From Branchiostoma floridae (Eukaryota > Chordata > Leptocardii > Amphioxiformes > Branchiostomatidae): 62,000 nt of DNA. Below are positions 1 to 11,866 of the stretch, piece after piece. Position numbers and translations under genes: made by a program. The notes beneath the pieces are model-generated. The model was not told where the DNA came from, ran no database searches, and saw only the letters and a list, made by a program, of their open reading frames with translations. Position 1 is the stretch's first letter; each line of letters starts with the position of its first letter. The DNA lies in the NCBI RefSeq assembly GCF_000003815.2, contig NC_049993.1, forward strand, positions 15,250,635 to 15,312,634, read 5' to 3'.

Positions 1-1068
1 GCGGAGATTTAATTCTAAATTGACCGTCTTTCGCGGTAGCACCATGCACTGTAGTCTCTAACTGCCATAGAAAAATGTTCGCGGTGGTTATTAATCCACC
101 GCCAAAGTTTCTGCATTTACAGTACTTCTCTTCACAAAGTGGTCACAAAGAATGGTCTGGGGGTAAAAATAGTTTGACTGTCACAAACTAGGGGTGGGTA
201 CCGGTACAGAAAATTCAGGTCCAGGTCCGGTGCAGGTGCAGGTCCAGTCCTGAATCTTGACCTAACCGTCTGAGAAAAGCTGTAAATGAGCGATAAGAAA
301 ATGGCCCGTCTCGCTACAAAAGAAATTGTTTTATTTAACTCGATCGCTCCCAATGGCATTTCAAAACCCTATCTTCAAGTAAAAAGCGCCGAGTTTGATT
401 GTAGGAACTTGATATAAATTACTATGCCATACTCCACTTCGCTCTTGTTAGCTTCTTGTACTGGTGAGCTCAAAAACGATTGAACGCTTGTCGATGTTAT
501 CTAGTTCATAGTTCGGTCCAAGATCCGTTCTACTGATTTTTTTTCAGATCCGGATTTTTGTTGGACCGGCTAAGAAGAAAAAAACTGTTTTCGTTACCCA
601 AACCTATCACCAACCCAATGCTTATCGTGGACAAATTCTGTGTCTGTGGCATTGGGGTGGCGTAAAGGGTATGTTTATTTGTTGATGTTTCTTCGTCGCG
701 CATTGTAAACACGTGTTGCACAAAGATATATTTACAAAACACACCTGATGCACGGGTACTAGGGTTGCTGTGTCCGAAATTCCCATCTTTAGTCATTTTT
801 CCGGGAATGAATGGGCGAGGTTTATCAAGTTGTAAGTCCCAAGTTGAGTTGGCAGGAATACAAATAGGTGTGCCGCTCGCGTAAACAGGGACGTGACTTG
901 GATAATTCTATGAAAGATTCCCCTCCGTTCCCTTTATAGCAACCTGAAATAATATGATGACTAATGAGTTTATAAAAAAAAAAGACATACTATGTTTAAG
1001 TTTGCAGCTCTATTATAGTTATAGGTGTGTCCGACACGTGGGAAGAGATTTGAATGGCAATAACTCTA

Positions 1069-1219
1069 GGGAAACTCCCCTTACTTTAAAAATAAAAAAA
1101 TACAAGGAAAGTTTATGATGACTATGTTGATGATTAAGACTTTAACAGAAAAAGAATGTTTATGATGACTATGTTGATGATTAAGACCTTGAACAAAGGA
1201 CGAGGGTATTATAAAAAGG
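1069..1219 (+). promoter_or_regulatory. Cytokine gene A promoter: kappa-B site plus TATA box
   Basis: GGGAAACTCC at 1069-1078 matches the Rel/NF-kappa-B consensus GGGRNNYYCC exactly. ATTATAAAAAGG at 1208-1219 is a strong TATA box about 110 bp upstream of the start codon. A weaker kappa-B-like word lies in reverse orientation near 917-926. Both the kappa-B site and the TATA box are kept in copy B. Function as an immune-inducible promoter is inference from these words and from the nature of the gene. Confidence 0.6.
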
Positions 1220-1328
1220 GTGTCGAGGTCTCTGTACGATGAAACCGAGCGAAAGGTAGATCTGAGGGAACTTTCCTTGCCTGACTGAAGCCTCCTCTAC
1301 TGTACATCACCCGATACCTAGCTACAAC

Positions 1329-3042
1329 ATGGGCTCTCTAACAAAAGGTAAGAGTACGTTATGCATTCTATATCGTAGTGCAGGGTTGTAGCTAGCACCC
1401 GTCCTTCCGTCCTTTGATGAAATTTTGCAGCTGGGGCGTACCCTCTGTGACGGACAAAAATCATTAAAAAATTGTCTCCATGGCGTCTAGATAATCGTGG
1501 TTTAGGAAATTACCGTTACGTCATGCATGGGTGACGTCATGCGGACTTCTCATGGTTTCGGTCACGTGATCGAACGCTTCTGATTGGTTATTTGTCAGTA
1601 ACAATACCGACCGAAAACAGATAAGACTAGATCAACCTACCCAGGTTTGCTTATTGCATAAAATTATCACAATAGAGGTCAATTGATCCTGATAATTACC
1701 AAATCTGTTCTACATATTGCATTTTGGGCAAATGCGTTGTCTCATCGCAAAATGAACAGGGGATACTGGAAATAGCTAGCGCGGTTCATACTAGTAAGTA
1801 AAAAAAAACTCAAATGTAAGGAATCCATATGCTTTGTAACAGCTTGCTTAAAAAATCTTATGCCCTTAAACTTGCACGATGTACTTAGAAGAATCATATC
1901 GAAAGCGAAGTGATACTCCTTCCCTCCATTTCCCGCACTAGAAAGACTCCAGTCAACGTACTTCTGTAACCCCCCCCCCCCCCCCAAAAAAAAACTGATA
2001 GGGGTTACTTTAGTCTGTGTAACACAAACTCCGCTGTCCAGGGCTGTAACTGGCCTAGGGGGCCGGCGGATGTTTAGCGGGCTGCTATAAGCGAGATTTA
2101 ATCAGGCTAGGGTTACTTTAGATTGTATGAATATCAACTTGTATTTTCAGTAAGAACATTTCTACTAAATGTTACACTGAGAAACCTTTTTCTTATTTGT
2201 CTATAGCAATTCTACTTCTGCTGACGCTTTTCTTCGTGGGGGTTCTCCGATCCGCCTACGCCTTTCCGGCGGGTGGTTCTCGGCCAGCGGGCCGGCAGAC
2301 ACGCTTCTTGCACTACTGGGAGTGTCACTACTGTTGTGGGAGGAGAGGATTCCAAGCTGACATACAACAGACGGAAAGAAGCATCAACTCGGCCAATAGA
2401 ACCCTGAACATTATGGTAATTGTGGTATCTCACTGCAATGAACACTCAACGAATTTCAGAGATAGAGAACAAATTTCCTTACATTCTGTGGATTTTGGTG
2501 GCTTAAATTTACGTATTACGAAATATCTTAATTTAATAGATGCATAAAAATTCAAACTAGCAGAAAGACCAAAAGCATTCTTCAAGTTTCTCCTGTGTTT
2601 CCTCTGGTCAGTTTGTGTACTATGATTGAAGAATATAACACTATGTGTTACGCCGAAGTATGGTTATTCTTAAGAGATGCAGATACAGACTTGAATTTGA
2701 AAAAAAAATGGGCAGTCTAATTTCGGCTTAAAGATTTACGCATGCAAGCAAATACAATATGAAGAAAGAAATCTTTACTATTTTTTACTAGAAAAGAAAC
2801 AAACAAAATATCTAGAAAGATCTGCGTTTTTGTTTTACAGAGGGAGAGTGTGTTTAGGGATCCTGGGTACGAGACTTCGTCAGCTGTTATCGAGGTAATT
2901 CATCATTTTACTATCTTTGTTGAATTTGTTCTTATCTTGAATCTATGCAACGGATACGCACACACACAAAGGTGTTCATAGTCAAACATACACACGCAAA
3001 AACACACACAAACACACGCGCACGCACACGTGCACACACACA

Positions 3043-3073
<31 letters not shown>

Positions 3074-3272
3074 CGAACGACGCACAGACAAGCACACACA
3101 CACACACAAGCACACGGCCACATAAACATACACAAACACAGATGCAAATACACGGGCGCACAAATAAACACGCAAAGACAAACACAAACACACTGACACA
3201 CTGACACGCACGCGCGCGCACATACAGACACAAACACACACACACACACACTCACACCACACACAAACACAC

Positions 3273-3303
<31 letters not shown>

Positions 3304-4022
3304 AGCACACACACACACACACACGTACATCAAACACAGGCTTGAATAACCTGTTTCCTGTAGTTACATTATGTTATCGCTAATCAAGAATTTTACATCC
3401 TTTAGGAGGACACCAGCCTGGCCTCTCTGCATCGTACCCTCGGCACCTACAACCAGGCCATGTCAACTGTTACTGGTGAAGCTCGTGATCTGGAAGCCTA
3501 CAACGACCCCTTGCGACGGTCCATGGAACACACCGAGATTGTCCTGAGTAACATGTTAGTCAAACTACAAATAACGGTAAGCAACTACACACCAAAAAAT
3601 AAAACTCACAGTACTCACAATATATCCTTCAAGTATTTTTTTCATGCTATTTGACAGTGTGATCTTTTGATTCTAAGATCACGTGATTGCCTTTCAGAGC
3701 TGAAGAAAGATGGCGAAGGCCTTTTGAAAATCTTCTAACTACAGCTTACATTTGTCATGTGTAACAGGATATTTCTTAAGGCCCAATTACATTTTCGTAC
3801 TCTCCGTCTTGTTTTCAATTCTAAAATCACATTTTATTCTGTTGTTAGCTGATGAGAGCTGAAGAATTGGACGATGTCACTGTAACAGAGGGGCCGTGGA
3901 CTGTAGACCCGGAGGAAACTACATACGAGCGCCAACTTCGTCATCTTACTATCTTCCAACATCTGTGCGAGACCCTGAATGTGCTGAAACAACGACTGGA
4001 GACCAGGCTGGCGGAGTGTTAG
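1329..4022 (+). CDS. Secreted four-helix cytokine, IL-6/CNTF/CLCF1-like, copy A (5 exons, 208 aa)
   Basis: Coding exons: 1329-1347, 2207-2415, 2841-2894, 3406-3576 and 3849-4022 (TAG). All junctions are AG/GT and intron phases are 1-0-0-0. The 19-nt first exon gives MGSLTK plus one base. It completes a signal peptide of about 25 residues ending SAYA, so the mature chain is about 183 aa. Predicted helices: A about 52-76, B about 88-120, C about 124-160, D about 176-207, with a proline-containing C-D loop (GPW..DPEE). Helix D starts [18 protein letters not shown] and resembles the last helix of CNTF/CLCF1-type ligands in spacing of aromatic, basic and leucine positions. Cysteines are at 46, 49, 50, 191 and the last residue 208; there is one N-glycosylation site at N70 (NRT). 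Exon number, phases and the tiny first exon match IL-6/G-CSF-type genes. Exact family is inference. Another helical secreted protein is the alternative. Confidence 0.8.
2957..3330. repeat. (CA)n-rich microsatellite in intron 3 of copy A
   Basis: About 370 bp of imperfect CA dinucleotides with scattered CG, GA and CAAA interruptions. The long minus-strand frames of alternating Cys and Val across it are artefacts of the repeat. The same tract is in copy B, where the array differs in length and interruptions. Confidence 0.95.
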
Positions 4023-5590
4023 GCTCACGGAGTCCTAAGATATAGGAGGGTATTGTTGTTGTTGTTGTTGTTGTTTTCACGGAGTTCACTACACAACTGC
4101 GAACAACAGGATTCTTAGGTTATATGCCAAAGGTTAAGGCCCATGAGAAGAAAATAGTATCGTCTCGACCACTGTTAAAATTTCGTTGATATAATGTCTA
4201 GAACGTAATGGCGTCTGCAAAATGGCGGATTGTTTTAACATTCATAGGGCCTTAACCTGTGACATATTACCCAGAATTGCTGTCGCTCGCACATGCGTAG
4301 TAAACGCCGTAAAAATCTCAAAAGCACGGACCTCCAGAAGAACAAGTGTTTAAAACCGTTGCTATGCAACAGAGAGTATATGCGGAAAATATGGAATAAC
4401 GCTTATATGAGTAGCTTTCACAAGTATATAGTCCTCTAATTTAGTAAAAAGAAATAGAACATTTTTATTATTGGAGTAATTCTTAGACTATAAGTTGTCG
4501 GGTGTATGTATGAGTGGCAGGTGGTGGGAAACATTTTTAACTGCTTTAAGAATTCCTGGGTTGGATTTAAGTTCTAATCCATTATGAATGTAACACAGCC
4601 ATAGGTTGAGTTGGAAGTTATACATTTTATTATGTTTTAGGCAGTAATTGCCAACGTAATGTAGTATGTATCTTTTATAGAGATAAATAGTAAAGACAAA
4701 GGTTTGCAATTAGTATAGAAGTACATACACATATATTTCGCATACTTTTGAAACCAAATAAATAGATATATAGATAGATGGATAGACTTATGATATTTCG
4801 ATGTTATACGCTATTGTAATCAAATTAAAGGGCTAACGGACAAGGGATAAGTTACTACTAATTCTTACAGAAATTATTGACATCATTTGGCAGTTAAATA
4901 GAAATAATTTTTACACAGAAATTTCATATTACAAATTCTGCTACTTAACATTACTAAAAACTCAAATTAGTCGGACATGTAATGTTTGGCATTGTGTAAA
5001 ACTAATGTTGAGGTTAGTCTGAAAGTAAGAAATCCTAGATGGACAAATATGCTAGTAGATACTATGTATCATGCAAAAGTATTAGACGAGAAAATAAAGG
5101 TATTGACATGCTCATTATTCTTTTTTCATCTCTTCCTTGCTATTGCAATTCTTGTTTAAATCGGAGAGGGGGCATAATTTCTTCATTGATGATTGAAAAG
5201 TTGTATTATTTTGTAGAATTTCACTTCTAAGTGTAGTTATATCTAAGCTGTCTATGTTTTCAAATATTATAAAAATACGTTGTTCTCTTTTAGTTATCGG
5301 CATTGAAAGGTTTCAACAAATTGGTCCTACTCGGTTCCGATAATTCAGTACTTGTCTGAATAAGAAATCAGTTTCTAATATTATAGCAAGCCGCAAAGAG
5401 GGTGAAGATAAAATTATTTCAATGTGAATTCAAGACCTTTCTACTAGTTGATAGAACCTCATTAAGCAGTGACTACTTTTCAAAGGTAAACATACGTTCC
5501 TCCAAATTTTCCATGTCTATCAGTCCATCTTGCTCACGGAGTAACCTAGTTCTCGCGAGAGTTGCGAGAACTAGCCATCATTGCGGTTCA
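4023..5590 (+). other. 3' flank of cytokine copy A, no further gene seen
   Basis: Begins with a (TTG)n run directly after the stop codon (about 4053-4073). A possible poly(A) signal AATAAA is at 4757-4762, changed to GATAAA in copy B. A second AATAAA near 5093 is kept in both copies. The rest is AT-rich and shows no convincing coding sequence. It aligns with 12572-14070 in copy B. Confidence 0.5.
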
Positions 5591-5591
5591 G

Positions 5592-6979
5592 GGCAATGAC
5601 CCTAATTGACGCAGGCGCAGAAGGCCCAAAACGAGTCCATACAGTATTTTAGCCTATTTTCGACTTTTAGCAGGAAAATGTAAGTACATTTCATATTGGT
5701 GAGGCAGTGTAGGTTGCAGATGTTCAGATTCGGCCCAAAAACTTGGTTTTGGTCCATCTTTTCGGCCTGTGCTGATCCCTAATTTCAAGTGCTGAGTCCC
5801 AAAAATGACGTCATGATTAGCAAGATGGCGGCAAGGTTTGACCGCTGGAATAGTTGCACCGGTCAGAAAGTTTAGATATTAGACTTTTGGACACTTGAGA
5901 TAGCGGGCTGCTGTGTGGGGTGAGTTCTTATGACCTGGAATGTTCACGGATGAGATTATGACACTCTGAACTTGCTAACTTTTACATTATCGCCTATGTA
6001 GATTTGTATTAGTGCTAACTGCTCTGCCAGACTTTGGGTTTGAGTGTATTAGGGCCTTTAGGGCTAATATTTCCCCTGTAACTGGTTATGTAGGTAAGAA
6101 GCAGGTTTCCACAGACTCACTTGGCTCATGATTTTTTACAGTTTCTTTGATTTTAGTGTATTTTGGCCATTTTTGTTAGTTTTTGTATTCTTTAGCTGTA
6201 CTGCAGTATGTAACAGTCCTCAAATGCTTACAGGTCTACCCCAAATAACATTTTAGTACAGATTTAGGCCCCTAAATGGAGGTAGAGTAGTGTTCTTATG
6301 CCAGGGTGAGCAGTTTTTAATCATTTTTTCCTGTTTTTGTTACTTTTTGCCAACTGACAGGGGGTGTACGTGTCACTATCCTAGAATACACTGCCACAGA
6401 CCCCTGATCCAGCTTCTCAGAATGTATCCCCTAGGGACCATTCCAGGTCAGAAACCTTTGAAATTTGGGGTGATTCTTCGCAACCCCTTCCCGCACCATG
6501 TGAAATTTTTCAAATTTGTCAATCTTGAGCTTGAAGCCCCTACAAGGGCAATGACCCTAATTGACGCAGGCGCAGAAGGCCCAAAACGAGTCCATACAGT
6601 ATTTTAGCCTATTTTCGACTTTTAGCAGGAAAATGTAAGTACGTTTCATATTGGTGAGACAGTGTAGGTTGCAGATGTTCAGATTCGGCTCAAAAACTAG
6701 GTTTTGGTCCATCTTTTCGGCCTGTGCTGACCCCTATTTTCAAGTGCTGAGTCCCAAAAATGACGTCATGATTAGCAAGATGGCGGCAAGGTTTGACCGC
6801 TGGAATAGTTGCACCGGTCAGAAAGCTTAGATATTAGACTTTTGGACACTTGAGATAGCGGGCTGCTGTGTGGGGTGAGTTCTTATGACCTGGAATGTTC
6901 ACGGATGAGATTATGACACTCTGAACTTGCTAACTTTTACATTATCGCCTATGTAGATTTGTATTAGTGTTAACTGCTC
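5592..6979. mobile_element. Non-autonomous element with 435-bp long direct terminal repeats (TRIM-like)
   Basis: Direct repeats 5591-6025 and 6546-6980 are equal in length, with about nine mismatches and no net indel, and enclose about 520 bp. The sequence is GCGG-TTCAG before the element and TTCAG-CTT after it. Copy B has the empty site GCGGTTCAGCTT, so a 4-5 bp target duplication (TTCAG, 5587-5591 and 6980-6984) is supported by an empty allele. The ends are GGCAATG and CTGCTC, not the usual TG...CA, and no coding region is present. A TRIM or solo-type LTR derivative or a Penelope-like relic are the options. Each terminal repeat contains TGACGTCA and AAGATGGCGGC. Confidence 0.8.
5806..5832 (+). 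promoter_or_regulatory. CRE plus YY1-type motif inside the terminal repeat
   Basis: TGACGTCA (5806-5813), nine bases further on AAGATGGCGGC (5822-5832), a perfect CREB/ATF site beside a perfect YY1 consensus. The pair is repeated unchanged in the right terminal repeat, 955 bp downstream. This is what a retroelement promoter might look like. Activity is inferred. Confidence 0.45.
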
Positions 6980-8313
6980 TTCAGCTTCGCACCTTCCAAC
7001 TGGATGTGACCTGGAGGCGGGGACAGAAGATCCACGCGAGTCTCGACCTAGTTCTTCTTGTAAGAAGTGCCGTGATGACACGGATCGCTAGACGGCGTTT
7101 CTGATCCGTCATCTTTTCTTTGTTCAATTTCAAAACTGCGTTTAAGAGCCGAGTAATAGGGTCCAAAAAGCACCTATATTTACGAGCAGCAGCGTACAAA
7201 TATAATGTAAATGCATTTAAGTTCGCAGAGATTTAATTTAGAGGTAAATTGACCGTCTTTCGCGGTAGCACCATGCACTGTAGTCTCTTACTGCCATAGA
7301 AAAATGTTCGCGGTAGTTATTGATCCACCGCCAAAGTTTCTGCATTTACAGTACTTCTCTTCATAAAGTGGTCACGAATAATAGTCTGGGGGTAAAACTG
7401 GTCTGACTGTCACAAACTAGGGGTGGGTACCGGTACATAAAATTCAGGTCCAGGTCCGGTGCAGGTGCAGGTCCAGTCCTGAATCTTGACCTAACCGTCT
7501 GAGAAAAGCTGTAAATGAGTGATACTCAAGAAAATGGCCCGTCTCGCTACAAAAGAAACTGTTTTATTTAACTCAATCGCTCCCACTGGCATTTCAAAAT
7601 CCTATCTTCAAGTAAAAAGCGCCGAGTTTAATTGTATGAACTTGATATGAATTACTTTACGCTCTTATCTACTTCGCTCTGGTTATTTCCTTGGACTTGG
7701 GAGCTCAAAAGCAATTGAACGCTTGCCGATATTATCTAGTTCATAGTTCGGTCCAAGATCCGTTCTACTGATTTTTTTTCAGATCCGGATTTTTGTTGGA
7801 CCGGCTAACAAGAAAAAAACGGTCTTCGTTACCCAAACCTATCACCAACCCAATGCTAATCGTGGACAAATTCTGTGTCTGTGGCATTGGGGTGGCGTGA
7901 AAGGGTATGTTTATTTACTGATGTTCCTTCGTCGCGCATTGTAAACACATGTTGCACAAAGATATATTTACAAAACACACATGAAGCACAGGCACTAGGG
8001 ATGCTGCGTCCGGATTTCCCATTGGTAGAAATCTTTAGTCATTTTTCCGGGAATGAATGGGCGAGGTTTATCAAGTTGTAAGTCCCAAGTTGAGTTGGCA
8101 GGAATACAAATAGGTCTGCCGCTCGCGTAAACAGTGACGTGACTTAGATAATTCTATGAAAGATTCCCCTCCGTTCCCTTTATAGCAACCTGAAATAATA
8201 TGATGACTAATGAGTTTATAAAAAAAAAGACATACTATGTTTAAGTTTGCAGCTCTATTATAGTTATAGGTGTGTCCGACACGTGGGAAGAGATTTGAAT
8301 GGCAATAATTCTA

Positions 8314-8418
8314 GGGAAACTCCCCTTACTTTAAAAATAAAAAAATACAAGGAAAGTTTATGATGACTATGCCGATGAATAAGACCTTGAACAAAGGACG
8401 AGGGTATTATAAAAAGGG
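8314..8418 (+). promoter_or_regulatory. Cytokine gene B promoter: kappa-B site plus TATA box
   Basis: GGGAAACTCC at 8314-8323 and TATTATAAAAAGGG at 8405-8418 are identical to copy A. The distance between them is shorter in B because A carries an extra tandem copy of a segment containing TTTATGATGACTATG (A: about 1113-1190). Both genes should therefore respond to the same factors, unless upstream DNA differs. Confidence 0.6.
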
Positions 8419-8526
8419 TGTCGAGGTCTCTGTACGATGAAACCGAGCGAAAGGTAGATCTGAGGGAACTTTCCTTGCCTGACTGAAACCTCCTCTACTG
8501 TACATCACCCGATACCTAGCTACAAC

Positions 8527-11500
8527 ATGGGCTCTCTAACAAAAGGTAAGAGTACGTTATGCATTCTATATGTTAGTGCAGGGTTGTAGCTAGCACCCGT
8601 CCTTCCGTCCTTTGATGAAATTTTGCAGCTGGGGGCGTAAAAAATTGCCCATTCCATCCTGGTGACGGACAACAATCATAAAAAAACTGTCTCCTTTAAA
8701 TTCTTCACCAAAACAGATGCCGTTGAACAGCTTAGTCTATCAGCAAAATTTACACCTAAAAATGCAGGAAATAGCGTTTCAGAGGGTCTAAATCTAAAAA
8801 TTTTCGAGGGGAGCATAACTCGGATTAATTCCCCTAGGAACGTTGGTTACAACCCTGTGCAAGTGTGTGGGTTAGAGTCATATAAAACTAACAAGCTCTT
8901 AACCCTCATCCGACCGGTACATTTTTACGACGAATCTGACCGTATGGGGTCATTTTTGACCCCATTTTGTTTTGCTCATAGACATATTTCTGCTGGCTTA
9001 TTTTGTCATTTGTATGGATTTAATGTTTCACCAAGCTATGAAAAATATTTTGACAAGTTTTTATGGCAGTAATTTTTACTCATTATCATAATTTATGCAG
9101 AATATAAGGCGAACCCATCTTTTGCTCTAAAAATCTACCATACTCCACCTACTTTAACGATGTTTTTGTCTTAGCAATTTCTAATCGATAAGTTTGATGC
9201 TACAAGAATGCTGATGGCATAATCATGTTTTTTGACAAAAAAGATACAATATTTGTGAAAAGTAACGAATTTATTACTTAATTATGCACCGTACTCTGTC
9301 ACCTAAATACATACATACAATAACTCTTGTTTATTTTCCCGCAAAGATGTTTCTTGTAGGTTCCTTCTGCACATTCTGTCCATATATTGTTTTTTAATTA
9401 ATTAGAAACATTTTCACTTTCATTAGCATAGGTAGTTAGTGCTCATTATCATAATTTATGCATAATGTCTAAAAACTGTGTTTTACACTAAAAAACTATA
9501 TTTCTTTCAAAATTTTCGGTGTTTACTCATCTAAACAACTATATCTTGTTGCTGTAATGGCAATGATGAGGAATGCCTGTTATTTTATTGAAATTTCTTG
9601 ATATTTACGTAATTAATGATTCATAATTGGCTGGGGTCATTTTTGACCCCACCGAACCAGACACAAACTTTCAAGTATAGCTTATACAATAATGGGCAAA
9701 ACTCAGTGAAAAATTGGTAGATGCTGTAAGACATGTATATTAACAAATTCATGGAAGGATTTTTTTCTCCGATGAAAAATGTTGCTTTGGCAGATAAAAA
9801 TATACGCCTGGGGTCAAAAATGACCCCATACGGTCGGATGAGGGTTAAAGTTAAACAAAGGCTGGAAAAGATTACCAGAAAATAAAAATCCCCATACTTC
9901 GATTATGTTCGCGTTTCAGGCTGGACTGAGCGTCGTCCAATCGCGTTACGATAGTTATACGATTACAGGCTGTACGCATTCTTCGGATAGGCGTGCATAT
10001 GTTTTGAATTTTTTCTGAGTTTTTTTTTTGGGGGGGGGGGTACAATATAAGAAGCTGCTGGGGCAGGTCACATAAGTCGTACGATTAACCTACGATCGCA
10101 AACTTAGTTTTGGATTAGTCGTGCCTATATCGTGTAAAATCGATTGTAAACTTTTTTATCCGTGTGTCAGGAAGAAAGTATTAACGGATCCTAATAATTA
10201 CCAAACCTGTTCTACATCTTGCATTTTGGGCAAATGCGTTGTCTCATCGCAAAATGAACAGGAGATACTGGAAATAGCTAGCGCGGTTCATACTAGTAAC
10301 TAAAAAAAACTCAAATGTAAGGAATCCATATGCTTTGTAACAGCTTGCTTTAAAAATCTTATGCCCTTAAATTTGCACGATGTACTTAGAAGAATCATAT
10401 CGAAAGCGAAGTGATACTCCTTCCCTCCATTTCCCGCACTAGAAAGACTCCAGTCAACGTACTTCTGTAACCCCCCCCAAAAAAAACAACTGATAGGGGT
10501 TACTTTAGTCTGTGTAACACAAACTCCGCTGTCCAGGGCTGTAACTGGCCTAGGGGGCCGGCGGATGTTTGGTGGGCTGCTATAAGCGAGATTTAATCAG
10601 GCTAGGGTTACTTTAGATTGTATGAATATCAACTTGTATTTTCAGTAAGAACATTTCTACTAAATGTTACACTAAGAAACTTTTTTCTTATTTGTCTATA
10701 GCAATTCTACTTCTGCTGACGCTTTTCTTCGTGGGGGTTCTCCGATCCGCCTACGCCTTTCCGGCGGGTGGTTCTCAGCCAGCGGGCCGGCAGACACGCT
10801 TCGTGCACTACAGGGAGCACTACACTGCACTACACTGTCACTACTGTTGTGGGAGGAGAGGATTCCAAGCCGACATACAACAGACGGAAAGAACCATCAA
10901 CTCGGCCAATAGAACCCTGAACATTATGGTAATTGTGGTATCTCAATGCACTTGGGGCACCGGTGCGGCAATGCGGGGTTTAAATGAATACTCAACGAAT
11001 TTCAGAGATAAAGAACAAATTTCCTTACATTCTGTGTATTTTGTTGTCTTAATTTTACGTATTACGAAATATCTTAATTTAATAAATGCATAAAAATTCA
11101 AACTAGCAGAAAGACCAAAAGCATTCTTCAAGTTTCTCCTGTGTTTCCTCTGGTTAGTTTGTGTACTATGATTGAAGAATATAACACTATGTGTTAGGAA
11201 GAAGTATGGTTCTTCTGAAGAGATGCAGATACAGACTTGAATTTGAAAAAAAAAATCGGCAGTCTAATTTCGGCTTAACGATTTACGCATGCAAGCAAGT
11301 GCAATATGAAGAAAGAAATCTTTGCTATTTTTTTTACTAGAAAAGAAACAAACAAAATATCTAGAAAGATCTGCGTTTTGTTTTACAGAGGGAGAGTGTG
11401 TTTAGGGATCCTGGGTACGAGACTTCGTCAGCTGTTATCGAGGTAATTCATCATTTTACTATCTTTGTTGAATTTGTTCTTATCTTGAATCTATGCAACG

Positions 11501-11592
11501 GATACGCACACACACAAAGGTGTTCATAGTCAAACATACACACGCAAAAACACACACAAACACACGCGCACGCACACGTGCACACACACACA

Positions 11593-11628
<36 letters not shown>

Positions 11629-11813
11629 ACGACGCACAGACAAGCACACACACACAAGCACACGGCCTCATAAACATACACAAACACAGATACAAATACA
11701 CGGGTGCACAAATAAACACCCAAAGACAAACACAAACACACTGACACACTGACACGCACGCGCGCGCACATACAGACACAAACACACACACACACACACA
11801 CAAACACACACAA

Positions 11814-11866
<53 letters not shown>

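Larger units (their letters stand above)
1..7224. repeat. Tandem segmental duplication, unit A (left edge cut by window)
   Basis: The first bases match those from about 7225 onward, and the two stretches stay collinear through promoter, five exons, introns and 3' flank. The shared right end of the unit is the block around 6981-7170 (matched at 16072-16265), ending in the word GTCCAAAAAGCAC in both. Unit A is interrupted by an insertion at 5592-6979 that is absent from unit B. Because the sequence starts inside homologous DNA, the true left border of A is not visible. Bases 1-1060 and 7170-7224 contain no gene that I can see. Confidence 0.93.

Noticed and set aside
2903-3337. Long Cys/Val-rich open frames on the minus strand (also 11451-11886, 42537-42864)
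   Set aside because: They are translations of (CA)n microsatellites. Several frames are open at once.
8662-9072. 136-codon open frame at the left end of the MITE
   Set aside because: It crosses the transposon border at 8903 and shows no domain, so it is chance.
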